Shown: positions 16,079 to 22,416 of the stretch, in pieces
Layout: each line of letters begins with the position of its first letter
Numbering within the stretch: position 1 is the stretch's first letter
Origin: Actinomycetes bacterium
GTDB lineage: Bacteria; Actinomycetota; Acidimicrobiia; Acidimicrobiales; RAAP-2
DNA: 39,491 nt
Assembly: GCA_021798955.1 (NCBI GenBank)
Contig: JAJZBK010000022.1
Coordinates: 1 to 39,491 of the forward strand
Direction of reading: 5' to 3'
The notes under the pieces: model-generated
Seen by the model: the letters and a program-made list of their open reading frames with translations, nothing else
What the model was told of the DNA's origin: nothing
The model's database searches: none
Translations under genes and position numbers: made by a program

Positions 16079-18087
16079 GCCAGGACCACCAGGACGAGGA
16101 CCAATGCGACGAACCCGAAGGCGAGATAGCGGTGCACGCTCCCGTTGGGGACCCGGCGTGCCAGGCGTCCCCACCCGGCGACCGCGGTGATCACCGGCTG
16201 GTAGAAGGCACGTTCGGTGGCGTCGTCGAGACGTTGCCGGAAGGTGATGGCCTCGGGCACGTAGCGGGACTCGGCTGCATGGGTGACTTCGAGGTCGTGG
16301 TCGGGCCGGAGCACGTCGGCGAACACGCGCTGGAGCGGCTCGGCGAAGGACGTGGCGGTGATCTCCGAACGAGGCACCTGCGTGTCGCCTCCGCACCCCC
16401 AGGCTGCGGCGCGCCGGGGACGTCGTAGCTCGGCGGACCTGGGGACGAGGAGCAGCGCCCCGCGGGCGACGACAAGGGCACCGAGGAGACCGACCACGAC
16501 GAGCGCCGGGTCGACGGCACCGCTCAAGGAGGCGAGGTCCAGACCGATGCCGGAGCGAAGCGCTCGTGGGGGACCGCCGGCCAAGGCGCTGGAGACGGCG
16601 TGGTCGAGGATCGGGAGCGCGATACCGGGAACGATGCCCACGACCACGCACCCGGCAGCGAGGAGCGCAGTGCCGGCCAGCATGGAGGGCCCAACCTCGT
16701 GCGCCTCGCTGGCACGCTCGGTGCGAGGCATCCCGAGGAACCCGACCCCCAGTGCCTTCACGAAGGCGGTGGCAGTGAGCCCGCCGGTGACGGCGAGGGC
16801 GGCGACGCCGGCCAAAAGCGCCGCTTCGGTGATCGCCGAGTGGGAGGTGAAGCCGTGGAGGAGCCCTTCTAAGAGCAGCCATTCGCTGGCGAAGCCGTTG
16901 AGCCCGGGTAGGGCGCTGATCGAGAGAGCGCCGATGCCGAAGAGCACGGCCGTGGCCGGCATCCGGCGGGCGAGGCCTCCCAAGTGGTCGAGGTCGCGGG
17001 TCCCGGTCGCATGTTGGAGGGCGCCGGCACCGAGGAAGAGGCTGCCCTTGAACAGGGCGTGGTTCACGAGGTGGAAGAGGGCGGCGAGCAGGACCAGTGC
17101 GGCAAGGAAGCGCTGACCATCTGCGGCGAGTGCCCCTGCTGCTCCGACGCCGATGAGGATGAGGCCCATGTTGTCGACTGTCGAGTAGGCGAGGAGGCGC
17201 TTGATGTCGCTGCTGGCGGCAGCGTGCAGTGCCCCGAAGAAGGCCGAGGCGATGCCGAGGGCGACGACCACGAGCCACCACCACAGTTCGCCACCGCCGA
17301 GCAAGCCTTCGCCGACCCGCACGATGCCGTAGACGCCGAGGTTGACCATCGCCCCCGACATGAGAGCCGACACCGGGCTCGGCGCTTCGGGATGGGCTCG
17401 GGGCAGCCACACGTGGAACGGGACCGCCCCCGCCTTGGAGGCGAAGCCGACGAGGACCAGGACGAAGGCCACGGAGGCGAGCGGGGCCGGCACCTGGCGG
17501 TGGTGGGCGTCGATGGCGGCGAAGCTCTGGCTGCCGACCTGGGTGGCCAGCAACACCAAGCCGAGGAGGATGGCTGCCGCCCCGATATGGGTCATGGCCG
17601 CGTACCACTGGGCCGCATCGCGGATGGCGGGTCCCTGGCGGTGCTCACCGAGCAGCGCCAACAGCGAGGTGAGCGCCATGAGCTCCCAGGCGATGAGGAA
17701 GGTCGCCACGCTGGCGGCGGCCGGGACGAGGAGCAGGGTGGCGAGGAACGCCGGCAGCATTGCTGTTGCCGTCCGGCCCGGCGTGGCGTGGGCACCGTAG
17801 CCGACCGAGTAGCACAAGGCCGCCAACCCGACGACGGCGGTGACGGCGACGAAGAGGGCCCCCAACGGGTCGAGGGAGAGGTCCACCCCAGTGAGCGGCA
17901 ACACGGCGCCGGTGTGCAGGGCGACCGGGTGCCCCGTCAGGAGCACCCGCCCTGCACCAACGAGGGCGGCCAGGGACCCTGCCACACCCACCAGCGCAGC
18001 ACCGAGCAGGCGGTACCGGTCTGACAATGTGGCAGCGAGCAGGGACGCGAGGCACAACGCGGCAAGACCGACCAGGTAGACCGTCAT
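16075..18087 (-). CDS. HyfB-like antiporter-type membrane subunit
   Basis: 670 residues, NuoL/HyfB type: about 14 helices, then a long C-terminal cytoplasmic segment (about 540-620) and a final helix (YLAFGFVALVLVLVVLA). Functional residues include Glu in FLIAWELMALTSLLAL (TM5), Lys in GFASKAGAVPFHVWLPRAHP (TM7), and SDIKRLLAYSTVDNMGLILI. A further conserved stretch is LFHLVNHALFKGSLFLGAGA (Lys at the TM12 half-channel). ATG 18087 lies 2 nt after the HyfI-like stop. Expected to translocate ions driven by the redox module. Confidence 0.92.
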   Translation of the reverse strand: MTVYLVGLAALCLASLLAATLSDRYRLLGAALVGVAGSLAALVGAGRVLLTGHPVALHTGAVLPLTGVDLSLDPLGALFVAVTAVVGLAALCYSVGYGAHATPGRTATAMLPAFLATLLLVPAAASVATFLIAWELMALTSLLALLGEHRQGPAIRDAAQWYAAMTHIGAAAILLGLVLLATQVGSQSFAAIDAHHRQVPAPLASVAFVLVLVGFASKAGAVPFHVWLPRAHPEAPSPVSALMSGAMVNLGVYGIVRVGEGLLGGGELWWWLVVVALGIASAFFGALHAAASSDIKRLLAYSTVDNMGLILIGVGAAGALAADGQRFLAALVLLAALFHLVNHALFKGSLFLGAGALQHATGTRDLDHLGGLARRMPATAVLFGIGALSISALPGLNGFASEWLLLEGLLHGFTSHSAITEAALLAGVAALAVTGGLTATAFVKALGVGFLGMPRTERASEAHEVGPSMLAGTALLAAGCVVVGIVPGIALPILDHAVSSALAGGPPRALRSGIGLDLASLSGAVDPALVVVGLLGALVVARGALLLVPRSAELRRPRRAAAWGCGGDTQVPRSEITATSFAEPLQRVFADVLRPDHDLEVTHAAESRYVPEAITFRQRLDDATERAFYQPVITAVAGWGRLARRVPNGSVHRYLAFGFVALVLVLVVLA

Positions 18088-18089
18088 GC

Positions 18090-18584
18090 TCAACGTCCGC
18101 TGAGCCCCCGCAGGGCTGCCGTGATGGCCCGGGGCTCGGGCGGACAGCCGGCGATCTCGAGGTCGACAGGGACCACGTCGCCGACCGGCCCGGCCACGCC
18201 GTAGGCGTGGGCGAACACGCCGCCGTCGATGGCGCACTCGCCACAGGCCACGACCACCCGGGGGCGGGGCACGGCCTCCAACGTCTTGCGCAGGGGCGTC
18301 GCCATGTTCTTCGTGACCACGCCGGTCACGAGCAGGCCGTCGGCGTGGCGTGGCGAGGCGACCAGGCGGATGCCGAAGCGCCCGGCATCGCACACCGGAC
18401 CAAAGGCCTGCCCGATCTCCACTTCGCAGCCGTTGCACGAGCCGGCGTCGACGTGGCGCAGCTGCACCGACCCCGGGAACCGGGGCGCAGCTGTGGTGGT
18501 CGGGGGCGGGGCCGGCTCGGTGACGCGCCGCCCGCGCAACGCAGCGACGAGCGGGGTGCGGTACACGTCTGACGAAGTTATCAT
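18090..18584 (-). CDS. HyfI/HycG-like [4Fe-4S] small subunit (NuoB homologue)
   Basis: 164 residues, shorter than E. coli HycG because the C-terminal extension is missing. All four N2-type cluster ligands are present: Cys-x2-Cys in DAGSCNGCEVEIGQ, Cys in VVACGECAIDGG and Cys in EIAGCPPEP. RFGIRLVASPRHADGLLVTG and VTKNMATPLRKTLE are HycG-type. No Tat signal, so it faces the cytoplasm. No ferredoxin-like (HycB, HyfA or HyfH) gene is present, making this the only visible Fe-S subunit. ATG 18584 is the longest start; GTG 18566 is an alternative. Confidence 0.9.
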   Translation of the reverse strand: MITSSDVYRTPLVAALRGRRVTEPAPPPTTTAAPRFPGSVQLRHVDAGSCNGCEVEIGQAFGPVCDAGRFGIRLVASPRHADGLLVTGVVTKNMATPLRKTLEAVPRPRVVVACGECAIDGGVFAHAYGVAGPVGDVVPVDLEIAGCPPEPRAITAALRGLSGR

Positions 18585-18606
18585 GCGCTCAGATGATCAA
18601 AACCTT
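18575..18606. promoter_or_regulatory. Symmetric regulatory dyad containing both divergent start codons
   Basis: ATCAT (18580-18584) and ATGAT (18593-18597) form a dyad around GCGCTCAG, flanked by AAGTT on the left and AAAACCTT on the right. The left half holds the complement of the HyfI ATG and the right half the ATG of the 36-aa ORF. TATCAT (18579-18584) lies 8 nt before the plus-strand ATG and GATCAT (18593-18598, minus strand) lies 8 nt before the HyfI ATG, so each could be a -10 box for a leaderless transcript. AAGTTATCA (18575-18583) recurs upstream of the ArsR gene at 19927-19935. Confidence 0.5.
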
Positions 18607-18703
18607 TGCTCTCATGGTGCCCGTCGACATCGGGGTGAACGGGCCGGTCTCGCCGGGGGAGACCGGGCCGGCCCGGGTGACGTTGCCGGGGGTCTGCCGG
18701 TGA
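18593..18703 (+). CDS. 36-residue ORF divergent from the Ehr operon
   Basis: ATG 18593 opens an ORF starting MIKTFALMVPVDIGVNG and ending LPGVCR. Third codon positions are almost all G or C, as in the neighbouring genes, unlike the competing frame from ATG 18583. The TGA overlaps the GTG of the next small ORF (GTGA). It has one Cys near the C-terminus and no recognisable domain. Only 8 bp separate its ATG from the oppositely oriented HyfI ATG. Support is moderate because of its size. Confidence 0.45.
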   Translation: MIKTFALMVPVDIGVNGPVSPGETGPARVTLPGVCR

Positions 18704-18843
18704 GGACGCGCCGCGAGGACGACGAGCCGGTGGTGTGCCGGTCGTGCTGGTGGCCGATCCCCCAGGTCGATGCCGAGCGCTGCGGGTGTTGTCCCCGTTG
18801 CGGCGCCGTCGTCCCCCACCCCCCGACCCCCCCGCTCCGCTGA
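18700..18843 (+). CDS. 47-residue zinc-ribbon protein
   Basis: GTG 18700 overlaps the stop of the 36-aa ORF. The product has C13-x2-C16 (VCRSCWWP) and C28-x-C30-C31-x2-C34 (RCGCCPRCGA), a treble-clef/zinc-ribbon arrangement, followed by a Pro-rich tail (HPPTPPLR). Such domains bind Zn or occasionally an Fe centre. It is too small to be HypA. An in-frame start at 18583 would give 86 residues but has atypical composition and would overlap the HyfI start. Its location suggests an accessory or regulatory role for the adjacent complex; this is inference. Confidence 0.6.
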   Translation: MRTRREDDEPVVCRSCWWPIPQVDAERCGCCPRCGAVVPHPPTPPLR

Positions 18844-18866
18844 GCCTCCGACGCCCCACCATCGTG

Positions 18867-19364
18867 ATGTCTGAGCTTCTGAACGTCGAGGAGCTGGTCG
18901 ATTGCTCCCTCGAGGCGCGCATCGGTCCCTTCGAGCCCGACATCGTCCACGCGGTCGTCGGCATCTGTACCGACGCGGTGGCGGCGACGGTCGGTCCCCG
19001 GATCTTCGCCGAGCTCGAGACGGACCGGCGCCGCCTCCCGCTCGTCGCTCCCTGGGTCTCCGACCTGGCGAGCGGCCTCTTCGTCCTCGAGCGGTTCGGC
19101 CCGCGGCAGCGCTCGAGTGGCGAGCTGCTCGACCTGTTGTCAGTGAGCGCTCTCGATGAAAGCCGTCGCACCCGGATGGCCGAAAGCGTCGACCTGGCGG
19201 CCAGCTTGACGCTCGACCGGGTCGTCGAGCAGGTGCTCGGCCGGGGTGCCTGCGGACGCGATCCCCGCGCCAATGCCACGGACGCACCCTGGCTCGGTGC
19301 ACTGACCTACGGCTACCGCGTCCACATGACCCTCGAGCTCCTACGCCTGCTGCCGTCCGGCTGA
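18867..19364 (+). CDS. Hypothetical helical protein next to the Ehr operon
   Basis: 165 residues, beginning MSELLNVEELVDCSLEARIG, 23 nt after the zinc-ribbon gene. Predominantly helical and soluble, with acidic stretches (GPRIFAELETDRRRLPL; DESRRTRMAESVDLAASL) and a C-terminal GYRVHMTLELLRLLPSG. I see no known motif. The frame is open upstream to 18735, but that part is Pro/Arg-rich and overlaps the zinc-ribbon gene. Codon use matches a genuine gene. It converges on the ArsR gene at 19463. Confidence 0.6.
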   Translation: MSELLNVEELVDCSLEARIGPFEPDIVHAVVGICTDAVAATVGPRIFAELETDRRRLPLVAPWVSDLASGLFVLERFGPRQRSSGELLDLLSVSALDESRRTRMAESVDLAASLTLDRVVEQVLGRGACGRDPRANATDAPWLGALTYGYRVHMTLELLRLLPSG

Positions 19365-19462
19365 TCTCCGAAACCTCGACCGGCTACTGCGGCAGCCTTG
19401 GGGCAAAGCTCGTGACCTCGCCCACCGCGCTGACCCGCCGACCAGTGTGCCGCCCGCCTCGT

Positions 19463-19834
19463 TCAGCGGGTCGCCCGCCTCCGGGGCCGCGCCGGGCGCT
19501 CGGCGAAGTCGAGCTCCTCGAGCTCGGCGAGGAGCTGGCGAGACTCGGCCAACGTGCCGGTGAGGATGGCCTTCGCCACCTCCAACAGCTCGAAGATCCG
19601 CGGGTCGGTCACCGAGTAACGAACAGTCGATCCTTCCTTGCGGCTCTGGAGCACGTTCGCCCGACGCAAGATGCCGAGCTGTTGGGAGAGGTGCGACGCC
19701 TCGAGCCCCACCTCGGGGATCAGCTCACCCACCGACCGCTCTCCGTCGCGGAGCAACTCGAGCACCCGGATGCGTGCCGGGTGGGCCAACGTCTTGAAGA
19801 AGTCGGCTTTCACCTGGTAGATCGGGCGCGTCAT
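19463..19834 (-). CDS. ArsR-family regulator, Rv0081-like
   Basis: About 123 residues. The sequence YQVKADFFKTLAHPARIRVL followed by GLEASHLSQQLGILRRANV closely parallels what I recall of M. tuberculosis Rv0081, the ArsR regulator beside that species' hyc-like operon Rv0082-Rv0087. No Cys pair is present, so it is not an obvious metal sensor. ATG 19834 gives an N-terminus (MTRPIYQVKADFF) of the same length as Rv0081; ATG 19867 is an in-frame alternative. The neighbouring Ehr operon and the shared AAGTTATCA motif make it the likely regulator of that operon. Confidence 0.85.
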   Translation of the reverse strand: MTRPIYQVKADFFKTLAHPARIRVLELLRDGERSVGELIPEVGLEASHLSQQLGILRRANVLQSRKEGSTVRYSVTDPRIFELLEVAKAILTGTLAESRQLLAELEELDFAERPARPRRRATR

Positions 19835-19915
19835 CGGCGACGACCGACGCTCGACGGGTACATGCACGGCCGCCTGTTTCGGTGCGCTCCGCTGGCGCCC
19901 GGTGCTGAAGAAGAC

Positions 19916-19936
19916 ATCAACTCATCAAGTTATCAG
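19916..19936 (-). promoter_or_regulatory. Candidate autoregulatory site of the Rv0081-like ArsR
   Basis: Upstream of the ArsR gene, AACTCATCAAGTT forms a short dyad (AACT/AGTT) and runs into AAGTTATCA (19927-19935), the same nonamer that overlaps the HyfI start at 18575-18583. On the minus strand it reads TGATAACTT in both places. Confidence 0.45.
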
Positions 19937-20006
19937 CTCGGCTGGGGGCAACGCCGCGTGCGCCCGGACGCGGTGCGGACGACCCGGCCTGAGGTGAGCA
20001 GCGATC

Positions 20007-20495
20007 CTACGGCGATGGCTCACTGTCGGGCTCGGCGAGCGTGCGGAGCGCGTCGAGCACGACCCGGTAGGACGCGTCTCCGAGGAGCTCCATCGACGCT
20101 CGTTCGGTCCGTCGGGCCCGATCGGCGACCTGTCGGGCCACATGTCGCCCGTGCTCAGTCGGGTGGAAGGGACGGCGGCGGGCGTCATCCGGATCGCGTC
20201 CCGCGGCGCACAGCCCGTTGGCGACCAGCGTCTCGATGATCCGCTGGGCGTTCATCGGGTCCGTGCCCAGCCGGCGAGCGAGCTGGCGTACGCCACAGCC
20301 GGGCTCGGCGGTGACCAGCCGGAGGACCGCCGCCTGGGGAGCCGTCAGCCCGAGGTCGGCGAGGATCGCTTCCCAGCGGCGCCGGTGCGCCCGATGGGCC
20401 ATCCCGAGCAGGAACCCGATGCCCTCGAGGCCGAGCTCGTCGGCGTCATGCCGGTGTGTCGCCGGGGAGGTTTCCGCGTTCGCCCCGGCCGTCAC
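20007..20495 (-). CDS. MarR-family transcriptional regulator
   Basis: 162 residues, GTG start overlapping the methyltransferase stop (GTGA). MarR architecture: an N-terminal helix (GIGFLLGMAHRAHRRRWEAI), LGLTAPQAAVLRLVTAEPGC, the recognition region GVRQLARRLGTDPMNAQRII, then the wing DPDDARRRPFHPTEHGR and a C-terminal dimerisation helix. It is the last gene of the aldolase/CMD/methyltransferase operon and probably represses that operon in response to a small molecule. Confidence 0.85.
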   Translation of the reverse strand: MTAGANAETSPATHRHDADELGLEGIGFLLGMAHRAHRRRWEAILADLGLTAPQAAVLRLVTAEPGCGVRQLARRLGTDPMNAQRIIETLVANGLCAAGRDPDDARRRPFHPTEHGRHVARQVADRARRTERASMELLGDASYRVVLDALRTLAEPDSEPSP

Positions 20496-21151
20496 CGGGC
20501 GTGCTCGTTGGACAGCTGGGGCTTGCCGGCCCAGGCAACGACCACGAGGTCGCTCTCGCGTCCCTCGTCGCCGCCGACCTCGTGCCGTTCGGCGGGGGCA
20601 TCGTCGCCACCGCCGGCGGACCGGCGGCTCCTCGTCTCGAGGACGTGGACGTCGAGCTCCGAGGGCAGAGCGGCCCGGAGACGCTCGTCGGTGAGGAGCC
20701 GGTCGGGGTCTGGTGGGCCGTGCCGTCCGAGGTTGTCGAGGTGGTGGCCCACGACGTAGAGGTGCCCGCCGGGGCACAGCGCCTCGGTGGCGTGCTGGAG
20801 GATGGTGCCGAGCCGGTCAGGCCCGGGGTGGAGGTTGGCCACGATGACGAGGTCGAAGTACGACGGGTCGGGTCGCCACTCGTCGAGGTTGGCTTCGATC
20901 GTGGTCACGGCAGCTCCCTCCGCGCTCGCCGCGGCGACTGCCAGGTCGAGCCCGACTCGGGAGGCGTCGACGAGGGTCATGTCCCAGCCCTTGGCCGCTA
21001 GCCACACGCTGTTGCGGCCCGGCCCCGAACCGAGGTCGAGGCCGCGGCCCGCCGGCAGCGGGTCGGCAAGAGCGACCAAGAAGGGGTCGGGCTCCCTCGG
21101 CCACTGACCGGTGGCGAAGCGCTGGTCCCACATCGGACCGACTGACGTCAT
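20492..21151 (-). CDS. Class I SAM-dependent methyltransferase
   Basis: 219 residues; ATG overlaps the upstream stop (ATGA). Motif I is GLDLGSGPGRNSVWLA (about 37-52), motif II the acidic VDAS after TLV, and LVIVANLHPGP the motif IV region. The N-terminal MWDQRFATGQWPREPDPFL is typical of TehB/thiopurine-type methyltransferases, which act on small electrophiles or metalloids. The exact acceptor is unknown. The C-terminal 40 residues are acidic and less conserved. Confidence 0.82.
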   Translation of the reverse strand: MTSVGPMWDQRFATGQWPREPDPFLVALADPLPAGRGLDLGSGPGRNSVWLAAKGWDMTLVDASRVGLDLAVAAASAEGAAVTTIEANLDEWRPDPSYFDLVIVANLHPGPDRLGTILQHATEALCPGGHLYVVGHHLDNLGRHGPPDPDRLLTDERLRAALPSELDVHVLETRSRRSAGGGDDAPAERHEVGGDEGRESDLVVVAWAGKPQLSNEHAR

Positions 21152-21582
21152 GGCTGCCTCCCTGCTGGCCTGTCGGCCGCGGTTCCCGTCTGGTCACCCG
21201 CGTTCCCCAGGCCGGCGATGATCTCGACAGCAAGGGCATAGGCGGGCATGCCGGCGGTGACGAGCGACGTCTCGGCTACGCCGACGAGGTCGGCGAGCGT
21301 CGCCCCGGCGCGCTGGGCGCCGGCGGCGTGCAGCCGGGCGGGTCCTTCGCGGCCGAGGGCGACGAGCTGGGCGAAGTGGACCAGTTGCTGCACGCGAGGC
21401 TCGAGGGGGTTCTCCGCGAGGAGCGCTCGGCGCAGTGCTTCGATCGCTTCGACGGCCTCGATCCGCCCGGTTGCCCGGGCGACGGTGAGACGCTGCTCGA
21501 TCCCTTCTGGCACGACGCCGAAGACGTCGCGGTAGCGGTCCCGGACCGCGTCCGCTCGGCTGTCGCCGTGGGAGGGGCTCAT
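21148..21582 (-). CDS. Carboxymuconolactone-decarboxylase-family protein lacking CxxC
   Basis: 144 residues, ATG overlapping the aldolase stop (ATGA). The family helix pair is seen in VQQLVHFAQLVALGREGPAR with LHAAGAQRAGATLADLVGVA following; the His (ARLHAAGA) fits the CMD active-site His. The redox CxxC of AhpD-type members is absent, so peroxidase or disulfide chemistry is unlikely. Sandwiched between aldolase and methyltransferase genes, it probably acts on the same small-molecule pathway. Confidence 0.7.
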   Translation of the reverse strand: MSPSHGDSRADAVRDRYRDVFGVVPEGIEQRLTVARATGRIEAVEAIEALRRALLAENPLEPRVQQLVHFAQLVALGREGPARLHAAGAQRAGATLADLVGVAETSLVTAGMPAYALAVEIIAGLGNAGDQTGTAADRPAGRQP

Positions 21583-22259
21583 GACCGCACCCGTGCCATC
21601 GAGGCGCGCACCTGGTCGAGGGCACCGGAGGGGAAGTCGACAGCTCCACCGAGGAGCACGGCTCGCAGCTCGGCTTCGGCGGCCTCCTCGATGGCGACGA
21701 CGAGCCGAGCCGTGGAGACGGGGTCGGCCCCGAAGGCGAGGAGCCCGTGGTTGGCGAGCAGGAGTGCTGACGTCGTCGGGCGTTCGGCAAGCACGTCGAC
21801 GATGCCGCGGACCGAGACGTCCGAACCACGAGGCCCCCAGGCGACGACTGGGACGGGCTCTGCCTGACCGAAGCGCAGGAGGGGCTCCACCCGGCACGGC
21901 AGCTCCTTGTTGGCCAGCGCAAAGGCGGTGGCGGCCGGGGAGTGGGTGTGGATGATCCCGCCTACGGCTGGTCGCGCCTGGTAGACGGCGGCGTGCATGG
22001 CGATGATCTCGGCGTTCTCGGCGGACAGCTCCCCGTCGAGCACCGTGCCGGCTAGGTCGAGGGCGGCCACCTGGTCGGAGCGCAGGTCGCGCACCACGCC
22101 GGTCGTGGTGAGGACGAAGCGGTCGGCGTCGAGGCGAGCGCTGAGATTGGCATGGCCGGCGTGGGACAGCACCCCGGCCTCGAACAGGTGGCGGGTGGCG
22201 GCGACCACCACCTCACCTGCGGCCGTTGTCTCGGGTCGAAGCGTCGTCGTCGTCATCAT
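21579..22259 (-). CDS. Class II aldolase/adducin-family protein
   Basis: 226 residues; ATG 22259 (or 22256) follows AGGAGG. Family signatures: LSHAGHANLSARLDADRFVL (substrate loop), the zinc ligands in GGIIHTHSPAATAFA and the third His in ALLLANHGLLAFGADP. The family includes fuculose/ribulose-phosphate aldolases and methylthioribulose-phosphate dehydratase; the specific substrate cannot be assigned. First gene of a four-gene operon ending in a MarR regulator. Confidence 0.85.
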   Translation of the reverse strand: MMTTTTLRPETTAAGEVVVAATRHLFEAGVLSHAGHANLSARLDADRFVLTTTGVVRDLRSDQVAALDLAGTVLDGELSAENAEIIAMHAAVYQARPAVGGIIHTHSPAATAFALANKELPCRVEPLLRFGQAEPVPVVAWGPRGSDVSVRGIVDVLAERPTTSALLLANHGLLAFGADPVSTARLVVAIEEAAEAELRAVLLGGAVDFPSGALDQVRASMARVRS

Positions 22260-22296
22260 GGGTGTCCTCCTCGTCAGGGTGTCACCCGTCATAAAC

Positions 22297-22310
22297 GTAG
22301 AGGTGTCTAC
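22297..22310. promoter_or_regulatory. Inverted repeat upstream of the aldolase operon
   Basis: GTAGA-GGTG-TCTAC is a perfect 5-bp-arm dyad lying 38-51 bp before ATG 22259, within AT-richer DNA (ATAAACGTAGAGG). The size suits a MarR-family dimer, probably the product of the operon's last gene. Confidence 0.4.
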
Positions 22311-22416
22311 AATTCTTCCCGAGAGGGGGAACAAGCTGCCCAGGCGGGCTCCCAGGCAGCGCCCTGCACGGCCTCGTCGAGCGACGGCCCGAGGTGAAGG
22401 GGCCCTGCGAGATCGC

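Noticed and set aside
11474..18584. Annotating the operon as a functional formate hydrogenlyase or hydrogenase-4
   Set aside because: The four Ni-Fe ligand cysteines are absent from the large subunit, and no formate dehydrogenase, ferredoxin-like subunit or maturation gene is present in the window.
18583..18843. 86-residue version of the zinc-ribbon gene starting at ATG 18583
   Set aside because: The extra 39 codons have poor third-position GC compared with the 36-aa frame that occupies the same bases, and the start overlaps the HyfI ATG on the other strand.
18867..19364. Hydrogenase maturation or HypA-like role for the unknown 165-aa protein
   Set aside because: It has no Cys-rich zinc site, no protease or GTPase motif, and the complex has no Ni-Fe centre to mature.
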